64,000 bases of DNA from Cryptomeria japonica (Eukaryota; Streptophyta; Pinopsida; Cupressales; Cupressaceae): NCBI RefSeq assembly GCF_030272615.1, contig NC_081406.1, forward strand, positions 261,259,386-261,323,385. The letters run 5' to 3'. This document shows, one piece after another, positions 1 through 11,446 of the stretch. The notes under the pieces were generated by a model. The model did no database searches. It saw nothing but the letters and a program-made list of their open reading frames with translations, and had not been told where the DNA came from. Positions within the stretch are counted from its first letter, which is position 1; every line of letters starts with the position of its first letter. The translations under genes were made by a program, and so were the position numbers.

Positions 1-3000
1 TATTATCGATATGGGTTCTGATGAACCTATGAGATTATCAACAATATCATTTATTTCATTTTGTGCTCTGTTGATCTCTTTATCTATGTCCTCTGTTAAA
101 ATGTTTGTCTTGCATGAATCCCTGTACAACTTCTTAAAGTCCATTATTATTTTTCCTAGTGCCGATAATAATGTATCGATGTGATCCTTGCATCTCTTTA
201 TTGACTCTTGAAAAAAAATTTCTTTCTCTTTATTCATTTTCTCACTAAAATTCTCCTCATTAATTTGATCAACTGTTAGTAGTTTGTTGGTTATGTATTT
301 AGACAATGTGTCTAATTGGCTCAAAGAATCTTTATTTTTGACATTGCACTTGGGTGCAATCAATTTCAAAATTGGGATGGTGTCGTCAATTACCTTATAT
401 GCCTGTGCATTACACTGTGATTTTCTTGATGGAATCCAGTAATACCTCTGTTACATTTGATGGTCTGAATTATGTTAAGGAGGAACCAGATGACTGTCCA
501 ACTACCTTAACAATATGCAATACGTCGGTGTGAGTAACCTCTTTGCTTATGTTGAACTCAAGTAGGTCAGTTTGAGTCTGCGTCTCAACTAGCAAAGGTT
601 TGGGTTTCTCAGCTATTGTTGGTGGCACTATCTCTGTGCTTTCCATTGCCAGTTTCTCTTATTATGTCTCTGTATTATCTATTGGTTTCTCTATATGTAC
701 CTCTGAACTGTCTACTGCCGGTATCTCAATAGATTTTATTGTATTATCAGTAGTCGGTTGCTCTAACTCAATAGGTTTTTCAGTGTGTACATCAATGGTA
801 TCCGTCTTTCCAGTATCCAGGGGATCATTGGATTGTTCAGTGTGTGTTTCAATTCCAATATCAACATTTCCAATTGTATCCTCAACATATGTCTCAACAG
901 TAATATCCTCAGCCAGTGGCTCAGTTGCCACATCTTTCTTCTCAGTGGTTTCCTTATCAACCACAATGTTTACTTATTGTGTGTCAATATTCATTGTAAA
1001 AGATACCTTTGAATTGGGATTGGTGTCTTCATGCATTGTCTCCATACTCTCAACATTATCTGTTACCAATGGTGTATCAACAGTTTCAACTAGTGGAGTA
1101 TCATAAGGAGGTGGGGGCAAGGTATTTGTTACTTTTATGCTCGGAGGACCACCTACCTTGCCTTTACCTTTATCCTTTTCCTTTTGATAGACTCTGAAAG
1201 TCTTTGGTCTTTTAAGCTCTTCTTTCTTTTCCTTTTACACAAAGAAAATATCCCATTTGCCTGTTGTTTCTTCAATGATATCATTCACTCTGCCAGCCAT
1301 TAAAGCTACATGCCGGTGACCAGTGCAAAATATAGTCCTATTTGCCTCACTTATCAGTTCATCAATTTCTTTTGTTGATTTTAATGGGTGAACTGCAAGT
1401 AGTTTTTCTACCGTAATCTTCTTATTGAGTTCCACAATTGCTAACCTTTTTTCATCTAATCTTCTATACAAGTCACTTGGTAAGTCATCTACAACTTCTA
1501 TCAAAAATTTCTTATAAATGTCTAGGTGTAAAATAACACTGTTTTCTATAATTTCCTTTTCCTCATTAGTGAAAGTGTTATACAACTTGCTAACATTTGA
1601 CAAGTTTCCATCTTTAGTAATTTCATTTAGAAGATTTTCAAGTGGAGGGTTAACTTGTTTTTCCTTCTTCTTCTTGGGTGTGATTTTCTTTGCTGGAGGC
1701 CTTACTGCCTGTTGTTTCCGTCTTGTTGTCTTAGGTGTAGGAGCGGGTACTGGTGAAGGTTTCCTTTTTCTTTCTACTCTCTAAAACTCTGTCGGTATTT
1801 CACTATCAGAGGAGTTACCAACTGGTGAAAGATGTGTTTCCAGTTGTAATCCTTCCAAGTCACTCTCCTTGATACCAGTAATATTCAACAAATCTTCCTT
1901 GATTACTTTTGGCTATCTTGTTGCTTTTCTAATTGTTTGTTCTATTTTCTTTATTCATTTATGTGATTGAACTTCGCTTTCAATAGTTTCTGCATTCCCA
2001 AATACTTCTTCTGATGGTTCTCTAGGGGCTTCAAGGAGGGCTTTAGCATATGTTTTCATCTGCCTCATAACCCATTTCAGTTACCTAAATTGTTCTTGGA
2101 ACCACTGCCTCCATCTAGATTTCATCCTTCTTTATAACAAAGCATATTTCCTTTTGGTATTTATCAACTATGGCCTGAGATAGTCTTTCCCTAATCTTCA
2201 TTCTAGCCTTTAGTGCCTAAAAGTGTTCAATCATGTTCTTCTCCTTGTCATCTCCCATGTTGTTAAAGATATCCAAAAGTTGTTTTCCTATCAGTATGTC
2301 AAAACCAAATTCTTTTCTACCTGTATCGGGAACTTTCTTAGTGATGTATAGCAATAGACATACAAGTAAGTTACCAAATTTGAATGTGCCTTTCTTATCA
2401 CCCTTAGTTTTCTTCAGATTGTCAATTAGTTCATCCTTCAGCCATTCACATATGTCAATTTTTGCATTATTGTTTAACATGTCATAAACAGTTTTGATAC
2501 ATAAACTAGAAATAGAGTTTAGTCTGTTGGCATGTGTAGTGTTGTATCCTAGAATCATGCTAATGAGTCTTACATTGATATCCTTCACATCATTGACTCT
2601 CAAGGATCTGCTGTCATATGTTGCATCAGTTAGGGTCATCACAGTGTCGTTAGAGACCTTCTTTCCTTTTTCTGGTCTGCTATTGGTGGAAGGTAAGCCA
2701 GCCACTACCCTAACTACTTCTTTTGTTATCTTATGGATGGAATCTAGCCAAAAGAACTCCCCATGAACTCTGCTAAGTACAATCCTTATAACTTCCTTGG
2801 GAAAATCAAGAATGCTAAGTATCCCCACAAAACCTAGGGTTTCAATTATCTTGTGTTCTGGTTTCACATTACCATTCTCATCACAGATTACAGTCTTATA
2901 CATGTTCATAATCTCATTAGCACCAAGTTCCTCAATATGATAATGTATGTAAATTCTAGGGTCTTTAGCATAAGAAACTCCTTTGGGTATTTTAGAAAAT

Positions 3001-3122
3001 GCTCCTAGGGTGTCATCCTTCTTTGCTAGTTCGGGTATTACCTTAAATACAGGCCTAGGGCGTCTAACCACTTCAATTACAGTAGGGTTTGCAATGAGTT
3101 CAGGTGCAGAGGAAGAAGCCAT
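1..3122 (-). pseudogene. Unknown large ORF of a minus-strand LTR retroelement, broken, leaves left edge
   Basis: Reads leftward from an ATG at 3122 (MASSSAPELIANP...). The first 301 codons are open (3122-2217); after that coding continues in pieces (for example 1603-1235 and 964-662) separated by stops and frame changes. The N-terminal 300 residues look globular, with a stretch on being excluded from or assigned to sites (VHGEFFWLDSIHKITKEVV) and no motif I recognise. The later part has a lysine-rich patch (KKITPKKKKEKQ), a helical region, then a Thr/Glu-rich low-complexity tail. No protease, integrase or reverse transcriptase motif is seen, so this is not pol. It follows the gag zinc knuckles on the same strand, as in large non-autonomous (LARD-like) LTR elements. 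Function unknown. The end lies outside the window. Confidence 0.55.
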
Positions 3123-3422
3123 TGTATAAACACCTTAATCTACCTTTAGGTTTGAATGCTCGAATGATTTACTTCACTTCGCTGTGGATGCCTTCGCTCG
3201 AGTTTTTCGCGCTCTAAGAAAATTTGAATGCTCGGTGAGTGAAAAAGAGTGAAAAACACTTGCTTTATAATGTCATTTCCTTCAACTACCATAATAAATG
3301 CCTGCCAATTAAGTGAAAACTTAATTTGTCTACCGGTAAAGAAGCATTTCATCTTCTTACCATCAACTGAGGGTAAACTAGCATGTTTTCAATTTGTTGC
3401 CATACCCCCAAGGGATTTCTTT

Positions 3423-3960
3423 TCAGTTAGATGAAGAATCTCCTACCGATGGAGTGATACTCTGTTCTACCTGTGAAGGAATAACTTCATTAACATTCTG
3501 ATCTGACTTTCTAATCCATTGTTTTGAAATTTCTTTCTTTACCTTATCAACCTTCTCTTTACCTTTCAAATTGGGTCCTTTGTTATTTGTTGGTGATGCC
3601 TTACTTCTACAAAATTTTGCAATATGTCCAATCTTGTTACAAGCATAACAAGTCACATTATTTTTCTAAATAACTTTTCCATATCCTATGCCAGTATGTG
3701 TTTTGCATTGATTAGATAAGTGTCCAAATCTTCCACAAACATAATATCTTACATGCATTTTGCAATTTTCTGAATTGTGACCAATTTTGTTGCATTTAAA
3801 ACATTGACCGGTGGGTGCATTAGTGTTCTGATAGTTTCTAGATCTACACTGATTTGGTCTATGACCATACTTGTTACAGTTAAAGCATTTCCCATTAAAT
3901 TAGGTAGGCATTAGTGTACTGGAGCTTTCACCAACTTCAAAGCCAAGACCATTAGTATCT
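3423..3960 (-). pseudogene. Retroelement gag, C-terminal part with four CCHC zinc knuckles
   Basis: Minus-strand reading gives four successive zinc knuckles: CFNCNKYGHRPNQC, CFKCNKIGHNSENC, a degenerate YYVCGRFGHLSNQC (first Cys lost) and CYACNKIGHIAKFC, then a Lys-rich linker ending at a stop at 3423. Two in-frame stops (near 3900 and 3670) show decay. Zinc knuckles of this spacing bind nucleic acid in retrotransposon capsids. The 5' half of the same gag lies 30.8 kb away at 34812-35377; removing the inserted transposon and one ATCT copy brings the two halves into one frame. Most plant gags have one or two knuckles, so four is unusual. Confidence 0.8.
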
Positions 3961-4009
3961 GGGTAAGTGCACCAAGATGGTGAACAAAAAGGGGGGTATA
4001 AGTGGCCAC
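3961..4009 (+). repeat. Left terminal inverted repeat of the 30.8-kb transposon
   Basis: Matches the reverse complement of 34769-34807. The outer 25 bases are identical; the inner part (to GTGGCCAC) is aligned with a roughly 10-bp G/A-rich length difference. A third copy of this end is at 42679. Confidence 0.9.
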
Positions 4010-4855
4010 TTTTTTTTTTTTTTTTTTCCTGAAAACAGGTAAACCTGAACTTCAAAGAGCTATTTGAAGGTCATGCACTCAAAACTAGGCATTGAAAAAA
4101 GAATAAGAATTGTAGTACTCTGAATCTAGTTTCTAAACTACTAATTTTTTTAAAAATTGGATAATATTAAGAGGGTCAAACCTTTCACGTACGAAAAACT
4201 ATTCTTGATTTTTTCAGAAAAATATAACATAGCTGTTTTTGTGCGCTGCACAAAATATATAGTTAGATTTAGTATTTTGCAAAACCCTTTGGTAGGATGA
4301 TAGGTAAGAGTGAGATATAGAAGTTGTGTATTTTTTTGTATTTTTTTGTTGAGTATTTTATTTTTTATGATTTTTGGAAGTGACCGCATCCTGAAAATTT
4401 GGTACCTGTTCGTGCGTTGGGCATAACTTGCATCAAAATAATAAAAAATGCAATTTTTTTTAAAAAGTGTATAGAATCTAGTGTAGAACAATAATATATA
4501 AATTTTTTTTAATTTGGTCAAGTATAACAAAATTTATTAAAAAATGGTAGACATATGTCTGTGAGGACTGTCAAGGCACTGATAAAGAAAATTAAAGTTT
4601 ACTATGCTAATGTTGTCCAAAAATTAAAAAATTTATATGGTCAGAAAACTAAGAAGATGTGTGAGATTATGGTGGTAATTTTAGAGATACCCACATCATC
4701 ATTTGTAAACCTGATGATGATGAAGTCAAGAAATCATGATGGAGGACGAAAAAACGTGTAAAGGAACAAAAAAGGGGGGAAAATGGGCTTGCAAGCCTTA
4801 GGGTTGTAATCCAACCCTCTTACCAAGCCAAAACCCACACGGGTTTTCAAGAATC
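4010..4855. other. AT-rich left subterminal region of the transposon
   Basis: Starts with a T run and is AT-rich, with no convincing gene. Near 4795-4830 it has an imperfect inverted repeat around agggttgtaatccaaccct, and at 4831-4846 a degenerate copy of the family palindrome (aaacccacacgggttt). The LTR retrotransposon is inserted directly after it; the last five bases (GAATC, 4851-4855) are its target duplication. Confidence 0.6.
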
Positions 4856-6095
4856 TGTAAAGCGGAAAATCGATCGAACCTTAGTTGCTCTCCCCTCTTC
4901 CAACTCCAAGGAGAGAGAAGGGAGGTTGCTAGGGTTGATGGTTTTCACTTAGGGAGACTTTACATTCAAAAGAGGGGTTTTGCTAGGGTTGATGGTTTTC
5001 ACTTAGGGAGACTTTACATTCAAAAGAGGGGTTGAAACCCACAAGATCCAATCCCACACAATGCAAGATTGGATGCTAAATGAGTTTCAAGGGTTAAGAC
5101 AACAAGGCTACCCTCTTTTGTAAAGAATGTTGATAGAAGAATTAAGCTAGGAATACATAGAAAGTGAGAAAGATTTGCTTATAAACTGAGATAGGGATAT
5201 AGGATGAAGCTGCGGACCTGGAATTAGCAGTAAAATGTCGATACGACGCTGTCCTGCAAATTTGAGCAAAAGTTGACGGGACGATGGTGCCCGGCGTGCA
5301 CACGGTCCTCCGAAAAATCCGCGAAACGAAGGGGGATCTGTTCATCTCTACACAAGGATTCCAGATCTTCAATTTCAGCCGCGTACCTGCAACCTACACA
5401 CAGAAAAGCGAAGACGATTGGGGGGTTAGGGATTAGGGGTTTGCCTTTAGGTCAAACCCCGGTTTTGGAATTAACCAAGAAATGAGAAATGCTGTAAATG
5501 TAAATGTCTGTAATGTAAAACAAGTACTAATACCTTGTTGTAAGGATGTTTGTATCCTTATGTGCGAAGGTATAGATGTTGTTGTTTGTTGTATTGTTGT
5601 ATGTTGTAGTATGTGATCTCCTCTTCAATGGTTGAATCCTTGTCTTGAATGCAACACTTAGCCTTGAATGGAGACTTAGAATGATCAATTGCTTGAAGGA
5701 ATGCTTGAATGTTGAGTATCATTTTCACCTTTTTCCCATTCATCCAAATGAGAGAGGAAGATGTAGTTTATATACTTGTCAATTAGGGCTGATAGACTGA
5801 TTTTCCTGACCTTAGGCCGACCAGGAAAGTTAATTTCCAATTTTCAAACAAAAAGACCTGAAGTCCCATAGGAGACCGGGCCCAAAATAGGGCCAGGGAC
5901 CAAGGCGCTGGGCGCTCTGGTCCCACCTCCCGGCACAGCAGGGTGCAAAGGAGGTTCAGGCCAGGGTGCAAGAAAATGCAGTTTTTGATGTCGTGGACAA
6001 GTTTCGGGGTCTCCATTCAGGTTCCGTGTTGCGTCGCCATCGTGAAGACCGAAATGCAGTCGAAATTGCAAGTGTCACAATTTTAGGATGCTACA
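4856..6095 (-). repeat. Left LTR (3' LTR) of the gag-only retrotransposon
   Basis: Direct repeat of 11447-12679, starting tgtaaagcggaaaatcg and ending ggatgctaca. It contains a private 54-bp tandem duplication (units starting at 4927 and 4981) that the other LTR lacks. Confidence 0.92.
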
Positions 6096-6111
6096 TTTAG
6101 CCCCCACTTTA
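6096..6111 (-). other. Polypurine tract
   Basis: Reads aaagtgggggctaaa on the minus strand, directly before the TGTAGCATCC start of the 3' LTR. This is the expected place and composition for the plus-strand primer of reverse transcription. Confidence 0.8.
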
Positions 6112-6839
6112 GCGGGAGTATGTATGCTCATACTTTCGGTAAAGTACAAGGAAATGTCATTGAAAGACTTTCACCACATCAAGGAGGCAAGACACACCAA
6201 GCCCCCAGTGGACTAAGGATCTTACGACTTCGATTGACAAAGTAAAAGGGAAGATCACGAGGGAGAACCATGACTGTCAGTAGTAAGGTTCCCTCACTAT
6301 GAGTCATGCAAAAGAAATACCAAAAATTTTCAAGGCAAAGCTAAGTTCACCAAGAAATTTTCAAGTATCCTAAAGGAATAGACAGGGTGTATGCCCCCCT
6401 ACGTTAAAGCGATCGCACATGCCTCAACGGGGGTGATTGTTTTAACGTAGTGATACACATAAGAAATGAGAAAGGAAAGGAGCACGTTATCACAAAGATT
6501 TAGCCCCCAAGTGTGAGATAAACCCAAGGATAATAGACACAAAACATAAAGCACAAGGTGACTTCGCTTTCTTCGGGGTCAGTATGCTGTATGATAGTTC
6601 ATGTATATATATCATATGTATGTATGCATAATTGTTCTTCATTCCCCAATCAAGGAAGGTCACCTAGAAGAAGGGAACACATGTGTCTCTTGAGTCAACA
6701 TGAGAGAGACCAAAAGAGATCTCAATGCTTTGCATCGTCCTCAAGTAGACAACACTAAGGACAACAAATAGAAGAATGAGAATAACTAAGAGAAGAAGTA
6801 ACAAAAGAGAGGAGGAGAGAGTCTGCTATGCTAATGTAA
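6112..6839 (-). other. Retrotransposon 3' untranslated region
   Basis: Lies between the gag stop (6840) and the polypurine tract. No coding motif is seen. Purine-rich patches occur near 6770-6820. The missing pol genes would normally sit here, so a large deletion has shortened this lineage. Confidence 0.6.
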
Positions 6840-9800
6840 CTAGTTTAGCACATCATCTACCCCCCGATCTTGCTGATCAATGTTTCGGGAAGGCAGGGAA
6901 CACGCTAGAGGAGGAACATCCAACACAACAGATGGAGCTATCACAAGATCCAAACAAGGGCTATGTTCATGTTCCAAGCCACGTTGTTCTTGTCTAGGAG
7001 CTAGGATAAGTGCTTTAGAAAATTCGTTAGATAAATGGTTATCAATATCAACAAGTTCATATTTACTATCAGAAGCAAGAGGAGTAACATGTTCATCATG
7101 AATAACATTTTCATCTATATCATCATCAAGATTTATAAAAATAGGATCTTTAACTCGCACAGGATCAAGATCATCATGCATCTTATGTTTAGGGGATTTT
7201 GGAGAAAATGGAATAATGCTTGTTGAAGGTGTTTTTGGAGATTGGGAAGTTTGAGAAGCAGCTGCTTGAGCTCTAAGATGACGCTTTCGTCGATGTTCAC
7301 GTGCAGAACGATTTCGTCTAGTCTTAGTAGGAAGTGAAGAAGATTGAGGAGGAGGAATGTTCTCATCCTTATCACTTGGGTGTTTAGGTTGTGGTCTCTT
7401 AGGCTGGATAATAGGAGAAGAAGAAGGTCTCTTCTCTCTATAAAAAGAAGGAGGAGGAACTGCTCCATATAAAGGAGGAATTTTTGGTTTAGGAAGAAGA
7501 CCAAGTACATCATGACGAGGAGGTATAGGTCTACTTTTAGAAGGTTTATTAGGCATAGACATAGTCACATCCATAGGGATGGGTTGAGAATCTTCTTGAG
7601 GAAAGACATTAGTTTTATCTTTCAAAGGAAGAACTTCCTTCTCAAGAACGATAGGAATATCAAGTTTGGGTGTTCTAGGCTCACTTAGAGATAGGATGAT
7701 ATCTATTTTCCACTTTTGATAAGATTTGAAAAGATGATCACTTCGCGGAGGAAGAGATTGGAATTGTTTAGGCCAAAAATAATCAATAGGAATGCTAGAA
7801 GTTCTTTCAGCTGGTTTAAAGAGACTATGATTGACAGTAACAACTTCACCATTATGGGGAAATTTCAAACATTTATGAATAGGAGAAGCAATAGCTTTCA
7901 TGGAAGATAGCCAAGGATAGCCAAGCTTCACACGAAATTGTTCGGATGAAGGAATAATAGCAAAGTTCACATCAAGGGATTTGTTATGGACTTCAATAGG
8001 TAATGTAATAGAACCAATTGCAGGAGAAGAAAATGCATCAAATAATTTCACAACCACATCTGTTTTGTCATAGATCACTTGATTCAATTGCAAAGTAAAA
8101 AGAAATTCTTCAGTAATAACATTAACCATGCACGAAGGGTCAATAAGCACTCCACGACAAGGTGTATTCTTAACTTTTGCAACTATGTATAAAGGACCAT
8201 CAGGTGCCCTGATAGTTTCACTCGAATCAAATGTGATGGAAGGTTCTTTAGGGTTTTCTTGCTGCTCTACAAAGTTAATCACATTCGGAGTCATAGATAC
8301 AAGACCATCAGATGAGAGAGAGGAATCATTGGCCTCAATCACATTAGAGGTATGGGAAGGTAATGGATCAGTAAAAATCTGAAGATTTTGGTTAGGAGGA
8401 GCTACAGATGTGTTGCCTTTATCATTCACTCCAGAAACAGAGATAGTATTATTATCAATCAAATCTTGAATTTTACCCTTTAAAGAAAAACATTTTTCAG
8501 TATCATGCCCAGGCTGACGATGAAAGTGACAAAAAGATTTGTTATCAAAATAAGGTGAAGTAATCTTTGCAGGATCAATTTGCCTTATAGGAGGAAGAGT
8601 AAGCACATTTTGTTCCAATAACTTATTCATAATACTATGCAATGATTCATTCAAAGGAGTATACTTTCTTTCTTTCTTGAAAAACTTAGAAATAGGAGGC
8701 ACACCTGATGATGCATTCACATTGTTGTTGATGATGTTTTCATTGAATTTGATGGAATCTCTGTTCGGTTTAAGCTTTCCAAATGGTTGTTGACTGATAT
8801 CACCCTTATCACTCGGAGCCATAGGATGTGATTGTTCCATTTGACTCATAGTCAGTTGATAATTGTGAAGAGTTGCACACAACTGTTGGAAAGAAGTAAA
8901 CTCAGAAAACAGAAGTTTGTCTCGAATATCTTTTTGTAAATTGGAAATAAAGATTCTTTGAATATCATTGTCAGGCACTGGAAAAGAAATTTGAGCATAC
9001 AAATGCTTATATCTACCAATGAAATCAGTCACTTTTTCTTTAACACCTTGTTTACAATGCATTAAATCAATCAAAGTAACTTTAGGACTTATATTGTTTT
9101 GAAATTGTTGAATGAAAGCATTTGCAAGTTGTTCGAAAGAAGTAATAGAATAAGAAGGCAACGAACAATACCATTGTAAGGCTTTGTCTCTTAATGTTCT
9201 AGTAAACAGTTTCGCAAGCAACCTTTGGTCATAAGCAAAATCGGTACATATTGTTTGAAAAGTCTTAACATGTGTTAGAGGATCACCTTTACCATTATAA
9301 AGTTCCAAATGCGGGATTTCAACATGTTTAGGAGGGATAGCTTGAACAATGTCAAGAGAAAGTGGGCTCGCAACATCAAATGTGGGCACACTAAACTTAG
9401 ATTGATTCATAGAGGCAATTTGTTGCTGTAAAGAAGAGACAATTTGTGCAAGATTGTTAATGGTCGCTTCAGTTGAAGAATTCATATTAGGTGTGTTAGA
9501 TTGAGATGGAGGTGTTATGTTATTGAAAGAAGGTAGAGAGTAAGGTGGTGGGACTCTATGATAATTAATCATAGGAGATGATTGGACAGGAGGAACACTA
9601 CAAGGAGGAATGGAATGGTTAAATGAATTGCCCCCTTGCGTCATGTTTATTTGTGAAGATGTAATAGGGACACTCATTGAAGGAATGAATGAAGAAGTCG
9701 GATTGAATGAAGGAAGAGGGTTAATTGAAGAGGAAGGATTGCCCCCATGACTGGTGATCATAGGAGGAATGTCTTGTATAGAAGTAGTCATTATGTTTGA

Positions 9801-10265
9801 TGTAAAGGTAGGTATGCTAGCAATAGAAGTTGTCAAAGGAATAGAATGATTGACTTGAGTAGGAGGTTGTGTATAACCTAAAGTTTCGGCACAACTCTTT
9901 ATAGGCATCACATTCGAATCCACGATGTGTGCAATACCACGCAAAATATCAATTCCATTCTTATCACTTTGAAGCATATGTTTTAGACCCTCAATTAAAG
10001 GAAGAGCTTGACTATCGAGGTATTTTTGAGACATCCATTGTCGAAAATTGTCAAATTGATTATCCAATTTCGCAAGTTGTTCTACAGAAACCTCATGGAG
10101 AGCTTCTTCATCATTAGGAGGATTAGAGGAATTACCCATGTCCTCGTTAAAAAGGCTATTCAAATTAGGTTCCATCTCCTCAGTAATTAAACCTTGGAAA
10201 GACTTAATTCTAAGGCTTCGTCTAACGGGAATAGTGTAAGTAGGGCTTATTGTTGTAAAACTCAT
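6840..10265 (-). CDS. Gag-protease-like polyprotein of non-autonomous Ty3/gypsy-like element
   Basis: An uninterrupted 1141-codon ORF starting with ATG at 10265. Order: a Ser/Pro/Asn-rich N-terminal half (about residues 1-280); a retrotransposon gag core at about 310-480 (LQWYCSLPSYSITSFEQLAN, then FIGRYKHLYAQISFP); a zinc-finger-like CHFHRQPGHDTEKC at about 580; a retropepsin-like fold at about 700-830. The expected DTG/DNG active site of the protease reads LIDPSCMVNVI, so catalysis is doubtful. The C-terminal 280 residues are Pro/Ser/Arg-rich. No RT or integrase follows. An open frame this long suggests a young copy or selection on Gag. The protease-like segment has a decayed relative at 57859-58340. 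Confidence 0.85.
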   Translation of the reverse strand: MSFTTISPTYTIPVRRSLRIKSFQGLITEEMEPNLNSLFNEDMGNSSNPPNDEEALHEVSVEQLAKLDNQFDNFRQWMSQKYLDSQALPLIEGLKHMLQSDKNGIDILRGIAHIVDSNVMPIKSCAETLGYTQPPTQVNHSIPLTTSIASIPTFTSNIMTTSIQDIPPMITSHGGNPSSSINPLPSFNPTSSFIPSMSVPITSSQINMTQGGNSFNHSIPPCSVPPVQSSPMINYHRVPPPYSLPSFNNITPPSQSNTPNMNSSTEATINNLAQIVSSLQQQIASMNQSKFSVPTFDVASPLSLDIVQAIPPKHVEIPHLELYNGKGDPLTHVKTFQTICTDFAYDQRLLAKLFTRTLRDKALQWYCSLPSYSITSFEQLANAFIQQFQNNISPKVTLIDLMHCKQGVKEKVTDFIGRYKHLYAQISFPVPDNDIQRIFISNLQKDIRDKLLFSEFTSFQQLCATLHNYQLTMSQMEQSHPMAPSDKGDISQQPFGKLKPNRDSIKFNENIINNNVNASSGVPPISKFFKKERKYTPLNESLHSIMNKLLEQNVLTLPPIRQIDPAKITSPYFDNKSFCHFHRQPGHDTEKCFSLKGKIQDLIDNNTISVSGVNDKGNTSVAPPNQNLQIFTDPLPSHTSNVIEANDSSLSSDGLVSMTPNVINFVEQQENPKEPSITFDSSETIRAPDGPLYIVAKVKNTPCRGVLIDPSCMVNVITEEFLFTLQLNQVIYDKTDVVVKLFDAFSSPAIGSITLPIEVHNKSLDVNFAIIPSSEQFRVKLGYPWLSSMKAIASPIHKCLKFPHNGEVVTVNHSLFKPAERTSSIPIDYFWPKQFQSLPPRSDHLFKSYQKWKIDIILSLSEPRTPKLDIPIVLEKEVLPLKDKTNVFPQEDSQPIPMDVTMSMPNKPSKSRPIPPRHDVLGLLPKPKIPPLYGAVPPPSFYREKRPSSSPIIQPKRPQPKHPSDKDENIPPPQSSSLPTKTRRNRSAREHRRKRHLRAQAAASQTSQSPKTPSTSIIPFSPKSPKHKMHDDLDPVRVKDPIFINLDDDIDENVIHDEHVTPLASDSKYELVDIDNHLSNEFSKALILAPRQEQRGLEHEHSPCLDLVIAPSVVLDVPPLACSLPSRNIDQQDRGVDDVLN

Positions 10266-11446
10266 GCACTAGAAAGGGAGAGAAGATTTTGAATTTTAGA
10301 GGTAGCAATTTTCAGTAAAATCAGCCAATCTTCTAGATTTAAGCTTTTAAATGCAATCACTACAGTCTCCCGAAATTTCGGAAAAAATGTCCAGGACGGT
10401 GGCGCTCGGAGTGCACACGGTCCTTGCAACTTTTTTCAAAATTTGCAGGGATGAAAGTTATGATGATTTTAAAGCTAATCTGAAAAAATTGAGTGATTTT
10501 ACAATCTGTAGATAGGCCAAATTAAAGTTGCAATCTCAAAATTGAACCCTACCAAGATTGTCGAAAAATGCAAAATGTGAATTTTGAAAAAGAGAGGGAA
10601 ACTGAAATTTTGAATTTTATGATTTTAGAGGGAATGTCAAAAGCAATGCAAGTTTTGAATTTCAAAAGTTGACTCAATTTCACGCAAAATTCAATTTTGA
10701 AAGCGGAAATCAAAGTTGTTGTAATTAAGCACTTAATTTCAAAAGTCACAAATTGCAAGAATTTGAATAAAGCACTGAAATTTCGAATGAATGCAAACAC
10801 ACTTTTCAAATTTAGGACAGTAAGAACACAATTTTGACACAAAATTTCAATTTCAACAATTTTTGAATGATTAGAAGCCCTAGACCAAGCAATCACAAGG
10901 CCAACTTTGACTGTAATTTTGAAAGTGTTATAATTGATAAAATCAGCCAAAATTCTGGATTTTAGCAGGAAAATACAGTAAGATCTAGCTCCCGAAATTT
11001 CAGAAAAAATGTCGGGGACGATGGCGCTCGGAGTGCACACGGTCCTCGCAACTTTTTTCCAAATTTTCAGGGATGAAAGATATTGTGATTTTATTGCGGA
11101 ATCCAAAGTTACAGCTGATTTGGAGATGTTTTGATCAGTGAAATTATCGGACAAAGGTTGAATCAAGAGGGTTTCAAAAATTAGGGTTTTGACACTTAAC
11201 CACTTAATTTTCAAAATTAAAGTACAAATATGACTTGATAATTTGTAATAGAAGGGCAGATCTGAAACAAGCATTAACAATTAAATATTTCACAAGTTCA
11301 ATTTCTAGAAAGAAAATTTTAGGGTTTTTATGCAATCAACCTCTAAAATTTGCAAAAGATCAAACATGGAAATGTAATCAAGGAATCCAATTTTCAAATC
11401 TAACCATGAATAATCAGAAAGGATGTTCACATCGGGTTCACCAAAA
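10266..11446 (-). other. Retrotransposon 5' leader with internal repeated module
   Basis: This is the untranslated stretch between the 5' LTR and the gag ATG. It holds two copies (about 10340-10470 and 10945-11095) of a module with ctcggagtgcacacggtcct; a related piece also lies in each LTR (near 5285 and 11825). The module carries the palindrome gtgcac. The first bases after the LTR (minus strand ttttggtgaacccgatg) should be the primer site, but I cannot assign the tRNA. A 243-codon open frame (11280-10549) has no recognisable motif and is probably incidental. Confidence 0.55.

Noticed and set aside
600-1106. 168-codon plus-strand frame
   Set aside because: Antisense shadow of the Thr/Glu-rich minus-strand retroelement ORF.
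5142-5372. Matching short frames in both LTRs (5142-5372 and 11679-11909)
   Set aside because: They recur because the LTRs are duplicates; no motif and no reason to expect coding in an LTR.
10549-11280. 243-codon minus-strand frame in the retrotransposon leader
   Set aside because: No motif, low-complexity Phe/Ile/Lys content and no position in the known retroelement order.
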